A stretch of 7,666 nt of DNA. Source: Chitinophagaceae bacterium UBA2467 (GTDB lineage Bacteria > Bacteroidota > Bacteroidia > Chitinophagales > Chitinophagaceae). The notes under the pieces are model-generated. The model did not search any database and was not told where the DNA came from. It was given only the letters and a program-made list of their open reading frames with translations. The position numbers were made by a program, and so were the translations under genes. This document shows, piece by piece, positions 1 to 6,188 of this stretch. The stretch lies in NCBI GenBank assembly GCA_002342205.1, contig DDPN01000095.1, positions 5,628-13,293 on the forward strand. The letters are read 5' to 3'. How positions within the stretch are numbered: the first letter of the stretch is position 1; the number at the start of each line of letters is the position of its first letter.

Positions 1-1
1 A

Positions 2-493
2 TCCAATCTATGGTTCAAAAAATTACAGCTAGTGTCATCTGCCGCCTTCAGTATTGGTCATGGTGGTAATGATGCACAAAAAGTAATGGGAATTATTACT
101 GCTGCCTTGATTGCAGGCGGTCAAATCTCCACCTTTGAAGAAATGCCAAACTGGGTGCCCATCGCTTGTTATGCGGCCATTGGATTAGGAACGATGAGTG
201 GCGGCTGGAAGATTGTAAAAACAATGGGTACCCGCATTACCAAAGTGACTCCGTTTGAAGGAGTGGCTGCAGAAACTGCTGGTGCCCTGACGCTCTTTTT
301 AACAGAAGCCCTTAAAATACCCGTGAGCACAACGCATACAATTACAGGTGCAATCATGGGCGTAGGTGCCACCAAGCGACTTTCAGCTGTTCGCTGGGGA
401 GTTACCATCAATTTGATCTGGGCCTGGATCCTAACCATTCCTATCAGCGCCTTACTGGCTGGATTTGTTTACTGGATCATGCGATTCTTTTAA
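2..493 (+). CDS. PiT-family inorganic phosphate transporter, C-terminal part (5' end outside window)
   Basis: This is the C-terminal 163 residues of an inner-membrane phosphate permease of the PiT family, which imports phosphate (usually as a metal-phosphate complex) with a cation. The frame is open to the window edge, so the GTG at 32 is an internal valine and not the start. Visible residues 19-27 carry the family's repeated GxxNDAQK-type motif (GHGGNDAQK). Residues 107-113 carry the second conserved motif, PVSTTHT, followed by TGAIMGVGA. Several hydrophobic membrane segments are present, the last ending in WIMRFF at the C-terminus. Bacteroidota PiT proteins are usually much longer, so more than half is missing. 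A PhoU-like partner gene often lies next to PiT but cannot be seen here. The family assignment is firm; ion specificity is not shown. Confidence 0.93.
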   Translation, partial: SNLWFKKLQLVSSAAFSIGHGGNDAQKVMGIITAALIAGGQISTFEEMPNWVPIACYAAIGLGTMSGGWKIVKTMGTRITKVTPFEGVAAETAGALTLFLTEALKIPVSTTHTITGAIMGVGATKRLSAVRWGVTINLIWAWILTIPISALLAGFVYWIMRFF

Positions 494-496
494 TCT

Positions 497-519
497 TTTC
501 TTGCACTCCACACAAGAAA
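497..519 (+). terminator. Inverted repeat after the phosphate transporter gene, possible weak terminator
   Basis: A perfect 7-bp inverted repeat (TTTCTTG at 497-503, CAAGAAA at 513-519, 9-nt loop) starts 3 nt after the transporter stop codon. A run of five T lies at 526-530. The stem is AT-rich and the T-run begins 6 nt after it, so it is at best a weak intrinsic terminator. It also overlaps the -33 element of the candidate galE promoter, so it could instead be an operator or mere chance. Confidence 0.3.
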
Positions 520-531
520 TACAGATTTTTG
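501..531 (+). promoter_or_regulatory. Candidate Bacteroidota-type promoter for galE
   Basis: TTG at 501-503 and GATTTTTG at 524-531 are separated by 20 nt. The second box matches the phylum's -7 consensus TAnnTTTG at all fixed positions except the first base. The predicted transcript would start about 10 nt before the galE ATG at 548. The placement in the only gap between the transporter and galE supports it; the one mismatch and the low information content keep it tentative. Confidence 0.35.
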
Positions 532-547
532 CCCGGTAACTGATCCT

Positions 548-1582
548 ATGGCAAAAATCATCGTAACAGGTGGCTGCGGCTACATTGGCTCGCACACCAT
601 TGTTGACCTTCTTGAACATGGATACGAAGTAATTTGTATCGATAACAACTCTCGATCACACGCAACAGTGCTCAATGCGGTTGAAAAAATTACCGGCAAA
701 ACTGTAAAACATTACAAAATCGATCTGTGCAACTATGAAGATACCTGCGCAGTTTTTGAAGAGCACACAGATATCAGCGGTGTCATTCATTTTGCAGCAT
801 ACAAAGCAGTGGGTGAATCGGTTGAGCAACCTCTTTTATATTTTGAAAATAACCTGATCTCACTGATCAACTTATTAAAATGCGTGGACGAATTTGGCGT
901 CTCGCATTTTGTTTTCTCTTCTTCTTGTACCGTATATGGCAATCCAGATAGCATTCCTGTAACCGAGGACACGCCTATCAAAAAAGCAGAGTCACCCTAT
1001 GGCTCCACCAAGCAGATTAGTGAACAGATCATCGAAGACTATGCAAAAAATTCTGCTGCCGAACATATTTTATTGCGCTACTTTAATCCAGCTGGTGCAC
1101 ACCCCAGTGCCTTAATGGGCGAACTTCCGCTGGGAAAACCACAGAACTTGGTTCCTGCCATTACCCAAACGGCAATTGGGAAGCTGGAAAAGTTATGGGT
1201 ACATGGAAATGACTACCCGACCCGTGATGGCTCTTGCATTCGGGATTATATCCATGTATGCGACCTAGCCCATGCTCATACCCTGGCATTAAGATACCTG
1301 GAGCAAGAAAAAAATGAAAAGTCCTGCGAAATTTTTAATCTGGGGACTGGAAACGGAAATACTGTCTTGGAAGCTATCCATGCCTTTGAAAAAACGAGCG
1401 GTGTTGCGCTCAACTATGCAATCGGACCACGCCGCTCCGGAGACGTCATTGCTATTTATGCCAACAATGACCGGGCCCAAAAAGTGCTGGGCTGGCAGGC
1501 TAAATACTCGCTGGAAGATATAATGTCTACAGCCTGGAAATGGGAACAAGAATTAAAAGCCGGACAGACGGTTTTCAATTGA
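548..1582 (+). CDS. galE: UDP-glucose 4-epimerase GalE
   Basis: Cytoplasmic NAD-dependent enzyme that interconverts UDP-glucose and UDP-galactose, serving galactose use and supplying sugar nucleotides for surface polysaccharides. The 344-residue length matches the family. The N-terminal Rossmann motif is GGCGYIG (residues 8-14). The catalytic set of extended short-chain dehydrogenases is present: Ser-rich SSSCTVYG at 124-131, and the YxxxK pair Tyr151/Lys155 in SPYGSTK. Further family marks are RYFNPAGAHP (177-186), RDYIHVCDLA (232-241) and the substrate-site RRSGD (295-299). The ATG at 548 places the Rossmann strand at the expected distance from the start. No clear ribosome binding site is visible, as is usual in this phylum. 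Next to it is a transketolase half gene, 32 nt downstream; the pairing suggests general sugar metabolism and not a dedicated galactose operon. Related epimerases acting on other UDP-sugars cannot be fully excluded. Confidence 0.95.
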   Translation: MAKIIVTGGCGYIGSHTIVDLLEHGYEVICIDNNSRSHATVLNAVEKITGKTVKHYKIDLCNYEDTCAVFEEHTDISGVIHFAAYKAVGESVEQPLLYFENNLISLINLLKCVDEFGVSHFVFSSSCTVYGNPDSIPVTEDTPIKKAESPYGSTKQISEQIIEDYAKNSAAEHILLRYFNPAGAHPSALMGELPLGKPQNLVPAITQTAIGKLEKLWVHGNDYPTRDGSCIRDYIHVCDLAHAHTLALRYLEQEKNEKSCEIFNLGTGNGNTVLEAIHAFEKTSGVALNYAIGPRRSGDVIAIYANNDRAQKVLGWQAKYSLEDIMSTAWKWEQELKAGQTVFN

Positions 1583-1609
1583 TAACTCCAACTTGAACTC
1601 CTACTTTTG
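1579..1609 (+). promoter_or_regulatory. Strong candidate Bacteroidota promoter for the transketolase half gene
   Basis: TTG at 1579-1581 and TACTTTTG at 1602-1609 are separated by 20 nt. The second box matches the -7 consensus TAnnTTTG exactly, and spacing fits the known TTG-N17-23 rule for Bacteroidota. The TTG overlaps the galE stop codon (TGA at 1580-1582). Transcription would begin only about 5-7 nt past the box, at or beside the ATG at 1615, giving a leaderless or nearly leaderless mRNA. A GTG reading start at 1609 would begin inside this box, which argues for the ATG. Confidence 0.55.
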
Positions 1610-1614
1610 TGACC

Positions 1615-2571
1615 ATGTTAAAAGCAATTCAATCCACCGGAAATAAAGATACGCGTAGCGGCTTTGGAGATGGTATCGTAGAAGCAGCACGTAAAAATCC
1701 TAACATCATTGCCCTTACCGCAGATCTGGCAGGTTCTTTGAAACTGAATCAGTTCATGAAAGAATTTCCTGATCGTTTTATTCAATGCGGAATTGCAGAG
1801 GCCAATATGATTGGCGTAGCCGCGGGACTCACGATCGGAGGTAAAATTCCATTCACTACCACCTTTGCAAACTTTTCTACAGGAAGAGTATATGATCAAA
1901 TTCGTCAGAGTGTGGCCTACAGTGAAAAGAATGTAAAGATCTGTGCCTCACATGCAGGACTTACATTGGGAGAAGATGGTGCTACTCACCAAATATTGGA
2001 AGATATCGGGCTGATGAAAATGCTTCCAGGTATGACAGTAGTCGTCCCCTGTGATTATGCACAAACCAAAGCAGCAACCGAAGCGATTGCACTTTACCAA
2101 GGACCGGTCTATTTACGATTTGGTCGTCCATCCTGGCCTATTTTCACATCCACACTTCCCTTTGAAATAGGAAAGGCGCAGCATTTTTCACAAGGAACAG
2201 ATATCAGCATTTTTGCCTGTGGCCATATGGTTTGGAATGCAATCCAAGCTGGCATTCAACTAGAAGAAAAAGGAATCAGTGTTGAAGTAATCAATATTCA
2301 TACAATCAAACCATTGGATGAAGCGGCGGTGATTGCTTCTCTCCAAAAAACGCGTTGTGCGGTTACAGCCGAAGAGCACAATATTATTGGAGGACTGGGC
2401 GACTCCATTGCGCAAGTGGCTGCTAAACATTGTCCAGTACCTATTGAATACGTAGGAACAAAAGATACATTTGGAGAAAGTGGAACACCCGCACAACTCT
2501 TGAAAAAATATGGCCTGGATGTTCCCGATATTGTGGCTGCAGCAGAAAAAGCGATTCAGCGCAAGGGTTAA
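1615..2571 (+). CDS. Transketolase C-terminal subunit (split transketolase, pyrimidine-binding and C-terminal domains)
   Basis: This 318-residue protein is the C-terminal half of a thiamine-diphosphate transketolase, the pentose-phosphate enzyme that transfers two-carbon units between sugar phosphates. It contains the pyrimidine-binding domain and the C-terminal domain, but not the N-terminal domain that binds the cofactor's diphosphate and Mg. Visible marks are an N-terminal DTRSGFGDGI, the cofactor-activating glutamate in GIAEANMIG (Glu62), a GEDGATHQ segment at about 119-126, YLRFGRP at about 166-172, and the C-terminal-domain segment EEHNIIGGLG at about 253-262. The ATG at 1615 is chosen over a GTG at 1609, which lies inside the predicted promoter. 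The N-terminal partner is usually encoded directly upstream, but galE sits there instead. A DXS-like or 2-oxoacid dehydrogenase beta subunit is possible in principle; the length and motifs fit split transketolase best. Confidence 0.88.
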   Translation: MLKAIQSTGNKDTRSGFGDGIVEAARKNPNIIALTADLAGSLKLNQFMKEFPDRFIQCGIAEANMIGVAAGLTIGGKIPFTTTFANFSTGRVYDQIRQSVAYSEKNVKICASHAGLTLGEDGATHQILEDIGLMKMLPGMTVVVPCDYAQTKAATEAIALYQGPVYLRFGRPSWPIFTSTLPFEIGKAQHFSQGTDISIFACGHMVWNAIQAGIQLEEKGISVEVINIHTIKPLDEAAVIASLQKTRCAVTAEEHNIIGGLGDSIAQVAAKHCPVPIEYVGTKDTFGESGTPAQLLKKYGLDVPDIVAAAEKAIQRKG

Positions 2572-2593
2572 ACTCCATCGTATCTTCAAGGTC

Positions 2594-2606
2594 TAACCGT
2601 TAACCG
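2594..2606 (+). repeat. Short tandem repeat before the sigma factor gene
   Basis: TAACCG occurs twice with a 7-nt period (2594-2599 and 2601-2606), ending 4 nt before the sigma factor ATG. It could be a protein-binding site near the translation start or chance. Nothing else in this 39-nt gap is recognisable, and no good TAnnTTTG box is seen there. Confidence 0.3.
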
Positions 2607-2610
2607 GTAC

Positions 2611-3159
2611 ATGACCCACCACTCTGACCAAGAAATTCTTTATCGCTTTCGTCAGCCTGACACCAAAGAAGCTGCTTTTACTGCATTGGTAGAAAAATAC
2701 CAGCAACGCATCTATTGGCATGCACGTAGAATGGTAGTATCGCATGAAGATGCCAATGATGTTGTTCAAAATATTTTTATACGTGTATGGAACGGGCTGG
2801 AGAAATTCAGAGAAGATAGTCAGCTATATACCTGGATGTACCGAATTGCGACGAATGAATGTTTGAGTTTTTTAGACCAACAAAAAAGAAAGCCAAAAGC
2901 ACATTCAATAGAGCAAGAAGAAGGACTTGCAGAACGGGTTAAAGGAGACGATCATTTTGATGCCCAAAAGCTAGAGTGGAAGCTGCAAATTGCCATTCAG
3001 CAGTTACCTGAAAAACAACGTCTTGTTTTTACCCTTCGCTATTATGATGAAATGCCCTATGAACAAATGAGTAAAGTGTTGGGAACCAGCGAAGGAGCTT
3101 TAAAAGCCAGCTATCATCATGCCGCAAAAAAAATTGAAGACTATTTACTGAATCATTAA
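2611..3159 (+). CDS. ECF-type RNA polymerase sigma factor
   Basis: A 182-residue sigma-70 family protein with only regions 2 and 4, the mark of the extracytoplasmic-function group. It directs RNA polymerase to a small set of promoters when released by its regulator. Region 2 spans about residues 25-90: the core-binding stretch contains DANDVVQNIFIRVW (47-60) and continues to LYTWMYRIATNECL (72-85). A charged, variable linker covers about 90-120. Region 4 spans about 125-180: QQLPEKQRLVFTLRYYDEMP (130-149) followed by a helix-turn-helix with EQMSKVLGTSEGALKASYHH (151-170). The downstream membrane protein and secreted protein form the expected regulatory partners. It lies 39 nt after the transketolase gene and might be partly co-transcribed with it. 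Its target promoters cannot be read from the sequence. Confidence 0.94.
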   Translation: MTHHSDQEILYRFRQPDTKEAAFTALVEKYQQRIYWHARRMVVSHEDANDVVQNIFIRVWNGLEKFREDSQLYTWMYRIATNECLSFLDQQKRKPKAHSIEQEEGLAERVKGDDHFDAQKLEWKLQIAIQQLPEKQRLVFTLRYYDEMPYEQMSKVLGTSEGALKASYHHAAKKIEDYLLNH

Positions 3160-3193
3160 ACCGCCTATTTTTTAATTTGTCTTAAACAAGAAC

Positions 3194-3676
3194 ATGAACG
3201 AAAAAGAATCGATACAGAATGAACTAAAAGAGATTGCACCAGGCCTTAAATCTGGTATTACTACTCCTTATCAGGTACCTACTAATTATTTTGAAAACCT
3301 GTCTGCAAACGTATTACAACAAATCCATCGTCAATCTGTAAAAAACCCAGCCTCATTATTTAATCTCAAAAAGAATAGTTGGTTAACAGTTGCCGCAGCG
3401 GCATCCGTTTGTGGGATTTTATTTGCAAGTCTCTATTTTTTTACTGCCCGCCAACAAAATGAAAGTGCAGCGGACACCACTAAATGGGTGAAAAAAGAAA
3501 TCACCAATTTCAGCGAAGAAAGTCTATCTGAATTTGTTCAATCACATGCGCCGATTCAAACTACCACTCCAAGTGTTGCTGCAGTAGACAATAAAGAAAT
3601 TGCGCAACTAGTAAAAGATATTCCCACAGAAGAGTTAAGTACATTTTTAAACGAAATCCCTACTAATACACCATGA
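3194..3676 (+). CDS. Single-pass membrane protein, probable anti-sigma-type regulator of the ECF sigma factor
   Basis: A 160-residue protein with no enzyme motif. Residues 1-60 are polar and contain VPTNYFENL (28-36), resembling the 'VPxxYFExL' element seen near the N-terminus of many Bacteroidota proteins encoded behind ECF sigma factors. A single hydrophobic segment covers about 63-84 (from WLTVAAAA to LYFFTA). The remaining roughly 75 residues carry two acidic short repeats, SEESLSEFV (107-115) and PTEELSTFL (144-152). The likely topology is a cytoplasmic N-terminus that holds the sigma factor and a periplasmic C-terminus, inferred from position and not shown by a recognised anti-sigma domain. 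It follows the sigma gene by 34 nt and overlaps the next gene by ATGA, so the three genes are almost certainly one operon. The gap before it has no convincing promoter. Confidence 0.75.
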   Translation: MNEKESIQNELKEIAPGLKSGITTPYQVPTNYFENLSANVLQQIHRQSVKNPASLFNLKKNSWLTVAAAASVCGILFASLYFFTARQQNESAADTTKWVKKEITNFSEESLSEFVQSHAPIQTTTPSVAAVDNKEIAQLVKDIPTEELSTFLNEIPTNTP

Positions 3677-4092
3677 GATATTTTATTACCCTCACCTTTT
3701 TTTGCTGGGGACTTTTGCAAACCACATTAGCACAGCCCCCACTGGGTGACCGAATTCCTGAAAAAATGAATCTGTTCATTCAAAAGAGAATGCGAATGAC
3801 AGAAAAAGAACGAGAGGCTTTTGGTCCCGTATTTGCAAAATATCAAAAAGAATTTCAACAAACGCTTCGGAAAAACAGAGAAGACCGTTTACTGAGTCGC
3901 CAACAAATCATTGAACTACAAATCAGATATCGAAAAGAATTTGCCCCTATAGTCGGAGAAGGTCGTGTTTTACAGATCTATGACTTACAAGAGGACTTCA
4001 TTCATATTCTACGGGACATTCAAGAAGAACGAATGAGAAAAAGAAAAGGCCCAGGAAGAATGGGGCCGCCCCCACCACCGAGAGACTTTTAA
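3673..4092 (+). CDS. Small secreted helical protein of the 'sensor of ECF-type sigma factor' / Spy-CpxP-like kind
   Basis: A 139-residue protein with a clear signal peptide: hydrophobic residues 4-18 and a probable cleavage after TTLA (20), leaving QPPLGD as the mature start. The mature part is strongly charged and predicted to be almost entirely helical. MTEKEREAFGPVFAKYQKEF (42-61) resembles the helix with 'LTxxQ..F.P.y..Y' spacing in periplasmic Spy/CpxP and CnrX-type sensors. A second helical stretch runs about 75-122 and includes RKEFAPIVGEGRVLQIYDLQ (87-106). The tail is Arg/Lys- and Pro-rich (GPPPPPRDF at the end). Its start codon overlaps the stop of the preceding membrane-protein gene (ATGA at 3673-3676), indicating translational coupling. 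By context it would act in the periplasm, interacting with the membrane regulator to modulate the sigma factor. The ligand is unknown. Confidence 0.72.
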   Translation: MRYFITLTFFCWGLLQTTLAQPPLGDRIPEKMNLFIQKRMRMTEKEREAFGPVFAKYQKEFQQTLRKNREDRLLSRQQIIELQIRYRKEFAPIVGEGRVLQIYDLQEDFIHILRDIQEERMRKRKGPGRMGPPPPPRDF

Positions 4093-4835
4093 TTGTTGGA
4101 TGAAAAAGAGAAAGTTGGGTGCTTTACATCATGATAGAAAAGAAAGGTCCAATTCTCTTCCTCTCCTTTTTTCCACCACTCTTGTCGCAACGCCATTGCG
4201 CGCTTACCATCAAAATCATACTTGGCTACAAAGCGATGACGCATTTGTTGTAACTGAGGTGCTTCGTCACCACCATAAAATAAAATAGACGCTTCCTCTC
4301 GAATCCAAAAGGCCTGATGATACCGGGAATGACCACCTGTCAACTGACATTCAATGTATCCATCAATAAATGATGAACCCGATAGAATTTTAGTTTTAGG
4401 ATAGGAAGAAAGCCATGAAACAAGGGGGGCCGTATAAGATGTGCCAATATGAGAGTACGCATGCTCTAATTCTGCGGCTTGCACATAATAGGTAGCATTT
4501 GGAAAGGCGGGATTCAAACCCTGCTCCGTTTTCAAAACAATTCCTCCTATATGATCCTTGTGCAAATGAGAAAGGAGTACTTTGGTAATTTGATCTGGTA
4601 ATATCCCCGCTGCTTGTAAGTTTGAATGAAGTTGCAAGGTTCCATTGATTGAAAATCCCAAACCAGCATCTATTAAAATAATATCCTTAGTGGTGATCAC
4701 CACAAATGGCTGTATCTCTACCAACAAACTTCCTGCCGGGCGATCTTGAATCTTATCAACACTAGCATCAAAAGGAACAAATTGCTTGGAATGATCAACT
4801 GTAAACCAACCTTCGGACAGGGGAATTATTTTCAT
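4089..4835 (-). CDS. Metallo-beta-lactamase-fold hydrolase
   Basis: A 248-residue (from ATG) cytoplasmic protein of the MBL superfamily with no signal peptide. Metal-ligand motifs are in order: SHLHKDH with His90, His92, Asp94, His95; GGHSRYH with His169; GGDEAP with Asp190; and FYHD with His235. LIDAGLGF (54-61) forms the strand before the metal site. This pattern implies a binuclear metal hydrolase; the substrate cannot be assigned, though lactonase-like, thioesterase-like and other roles exist in the superfamily. The ATG at 4835 is preferred over an upstream in-frame TTG at 4850, which would add MYLCF and begins 1 nt beyond the rodA stop. It follows rodA by 15 nt, so it probably shares that transcript, and a -7-like box just before it could add expression. 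Its stop codon overlaps that of the convergent secreted-protein gene by three bases. Confidence 0.88.
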   Translation of the reverse strand: MKIIPLSEGWFTVDHSKQFVPFDASVDKIQDRPAGSLLVEIQPFVVITTKDIILIDAGLGFSINGTLQLHSNLQAAGILPDQITKVLLSHLHKDHIGGIVLKTEQGLNPAFPNATYYVQAAELEHAYSHIGTSYTAPLVSWLSSYPKTKILSGSSFIDGYIECQLTGGHSRYHQAFWIREEASILFYGGDEAPQLQQMRHRFVAKYDFDGKRAMALRQEWWKKGEEENWTFLFYHDVKHPTFSFSSNN

Positions 4836-4839
4836 AAAG

Positions 4840-4847
4840 CAAAGGTA
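4840..4847 (-). promoter_or_regulatory. Possible -7 box just before the MBL hydrolase gene
   Basis: On the minus strand TACCTTTG matches TAnnTTTG exactly and ends 4 nt before the ATG at 4835, almost the same geometry as at the transketolase gene. No TTG is found at the expected -33 distance, so the support is partial. It lies in the 15-nt gap between rodA and the hydrolase gene. Confidence 0.3.
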
Positions 4848-4850
4848 CAA

Positions 4851-6188
4851 TCACCGAAGCACCATTTGACGATCGGCATCCAGCCGAACTAAAATGGCCA
4901 GTAAGATAGTAAACGTTAAAAGAGCAGTGCCCCCATAACTGATAAAAGGAAGTGGAATACCAATAACCGGCGCCAACCCAATAGTCATAGAGATATTTAC
5001 CGCAATATGAAAAAAGAAAACAGATAAAACGCCATAGGCATACACACGACTAAACGTGCTTCGCTGACGTTCAGCAATATTGATGATCTTTAGGAGCAGA
5101 GTCAAATAAAGCCCCAGCAAAATCATACTTCCTAAAAACCCAAATCCTTCTCCTACGGTACAAAAAATAAAATCGGTACGCTGCTCCGGAACAAAATCAT
5201 ATCGCGTTTGCGTGGCACTAAAAATTCCTTTGCCAAAAAATCCACCGCTACCAATTGCGATTTTAGATTGTCGAACATTATAACTACTTCCGCTTTCTTT
5301 TTTCTTTTTTGAATCTTCTTCAGGAAGTGATACATAATTGGGGTCATAGGGATTGTCTTTCCCAAAGAGATTATAGATCCGTTCCACCTGGTGTTTCTGA
5401 AGTACTTTTTCAAAAATGAGCGGTACAGCAAATCGTTGAATTCCCACCGCGATCGCCCAAATCAATAAGATACTAGTTAGTATCTGTTTACGACGTTTAA
5501 TTTGACGACGAAGCACATAGATCAATAAGACAGCAAGGACAGATAAGACAATTGCCAATGTATTCGGTGCAATCAAAATACTAGCAATAATAAGTATGGC
5601 CAATGCAAATCCAATGGTAGGAATAATAGAGGGAAGTCCCTCACGATACATCATCAGAAAAAAAGAAAAGTAAACTAAGGCTAATCCGGTCTCTCTTTGT
5701 AAAATCGCCATTCCTGCAGGAATCAAAACTAGTAATGCAGCTGAAAATTGACTACCCGGTCTATTAAAATTTGTTTCAGGCCGTGAGAAATACTTGGCAA
5801 GCGCCAGCGCAACAAATATTTTACAAAACTCAGCCGGCTGAAAATTAAAAGCGCCAATCCGGATAATTGATTCTGTTCCTTTAATACGAGAGTGAAACGG
5901 GAAAACCAACAAAAGCAAAAGGATTCCCGTTACATACCAAAAATTTGAAGTAGCAGGAAAAAATTTACTGTCAGTTAACAAAATAAAGAAGCCAACAATC
6001 AATGCAATTCCCCAGAAGTAAAACTGCTTACTGTAATCTGTTTTAAAGGATACAAAACTCTGTAAAACAGGGTCGCCCTCCTGATAGGTTGCTGCAAAAA
6101 TAGCAGAGAGGCCAATCAACACTAAAGCCAGATAAATCCAAACTAAACTCCAGTCAATCCCCTTCGATATAGTGGAAGAATTTCTCAT
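4851..6188 (-). CDS. rodA: RodA, SEDS-family peptidoglycan glycosyltransferase
   Basis: A 445-residue inner-membrane protein of the RodA/FtsW/SpoVE family that polymerises lipid II into glycan strands during side-wall growth, working with PBP2. About ten hydrophobic segments are visible. Conserved blocks are FNFQPAEFCKIFVALALAKY (114-133), AILQRETGLALVYF (161-174), the extracellular-loop block HQVERIYNLFGKDNPYDP (266-283) with the probable catalytic Asp282, then RQSKIAIGSGGFFGKG (306-321), VPEQRTDFIF (333-342) and the signature GIPLPFISYGG (410-420). A charged insert at about 284-300 with four consecutive lysines separates the catalytic aspartate from the QSKIAIGSGG block. Its ATG overlaps the stop of the upstream PBP2 gene (ATGA at 6188-6185), so the two are translationally coupled. 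The PBP2 neighbour identifies it as RodA and not FtsW. Confidence 0.95.
   Translation of the reverse strand: MRNSSTISKGIDWSLVWIYLALVLIGLSAIFAATYQEGDPVLQSFVSFKTDYSKQFYFWGIALIVGFFILLTDSKFFPATSNFWYVTGILLLLLVFPFHSRIKGTESIIRIGAFNFQPAEFCKIFVALALAKYFSRPETNFNRPGSQFSAALLVLIPAGMAILQRETGLALVYFSFFLMMYREGLPSIIPTIGFALAILIIASILIAPNTLAIVLSVLAVLLIYVLRRQIKRRKQILTSILLIWAIAVGIQRFAVPLIFEKVLQKHQVERIYNLFGKDNPYDPNYVSLPEEDSKKKKESGSSYNVRQSKIAIGSGGFFGKGIFSATQTRYDFVPEQRTDFIFCTVGEGFGFLGSMILLGLYLTLLLKIINIAERQRSTFSRVYAYGVLSVFFFHIAVNISMTIGLAPVIGIPLPFISYGGTALLTFTILLAILVRLDADRQMVLR

Noticed and set aside
32..34. GTG as the start of the first gene
   Set aside because: The same frame continues upstream to the window edge with residues typical of PiT proteins, so this is an internal valine of a truncated gene.
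2581..2588. TATCTTCA as a -7 box for the sigma factor gene
   Set aside because: Only the first part matches TAnnTTTG and no -33 TTG is found about 20 nt upstream.
3173..3180. TTAATTTG as a -7 box for the membrane regulator gene
   Set aside because: One fixed base mismatches and no TTG lies at the right distance upstream; the short gap fits operon read-through.
4061..4074. GC-rich hairpin (5-bp stem TGGGG/CCCCA, 4-nt loop) at the end of the secreted-protein gene as a terminator
   Set aside because: The T-run follows only about 11 nt later, and the bases are explained by codons for the Gly/Pro tail.
4100..4288. Plus-strand open frame of 62 codons opposite the hydrolase gene
   Set aside because: It is antisense to a conserved gene and shows no domain, signal peptide or ribosome binding site.
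5153..5431. Alternative reading frame of 92 codons inside rodA on the same strand
   Set aside because: It lies wholly inside a highly conserved part of rodA, has a low-complexity translation with no family resemblance, and is in the +1 phase, not reached by the A AAA AAG slip.
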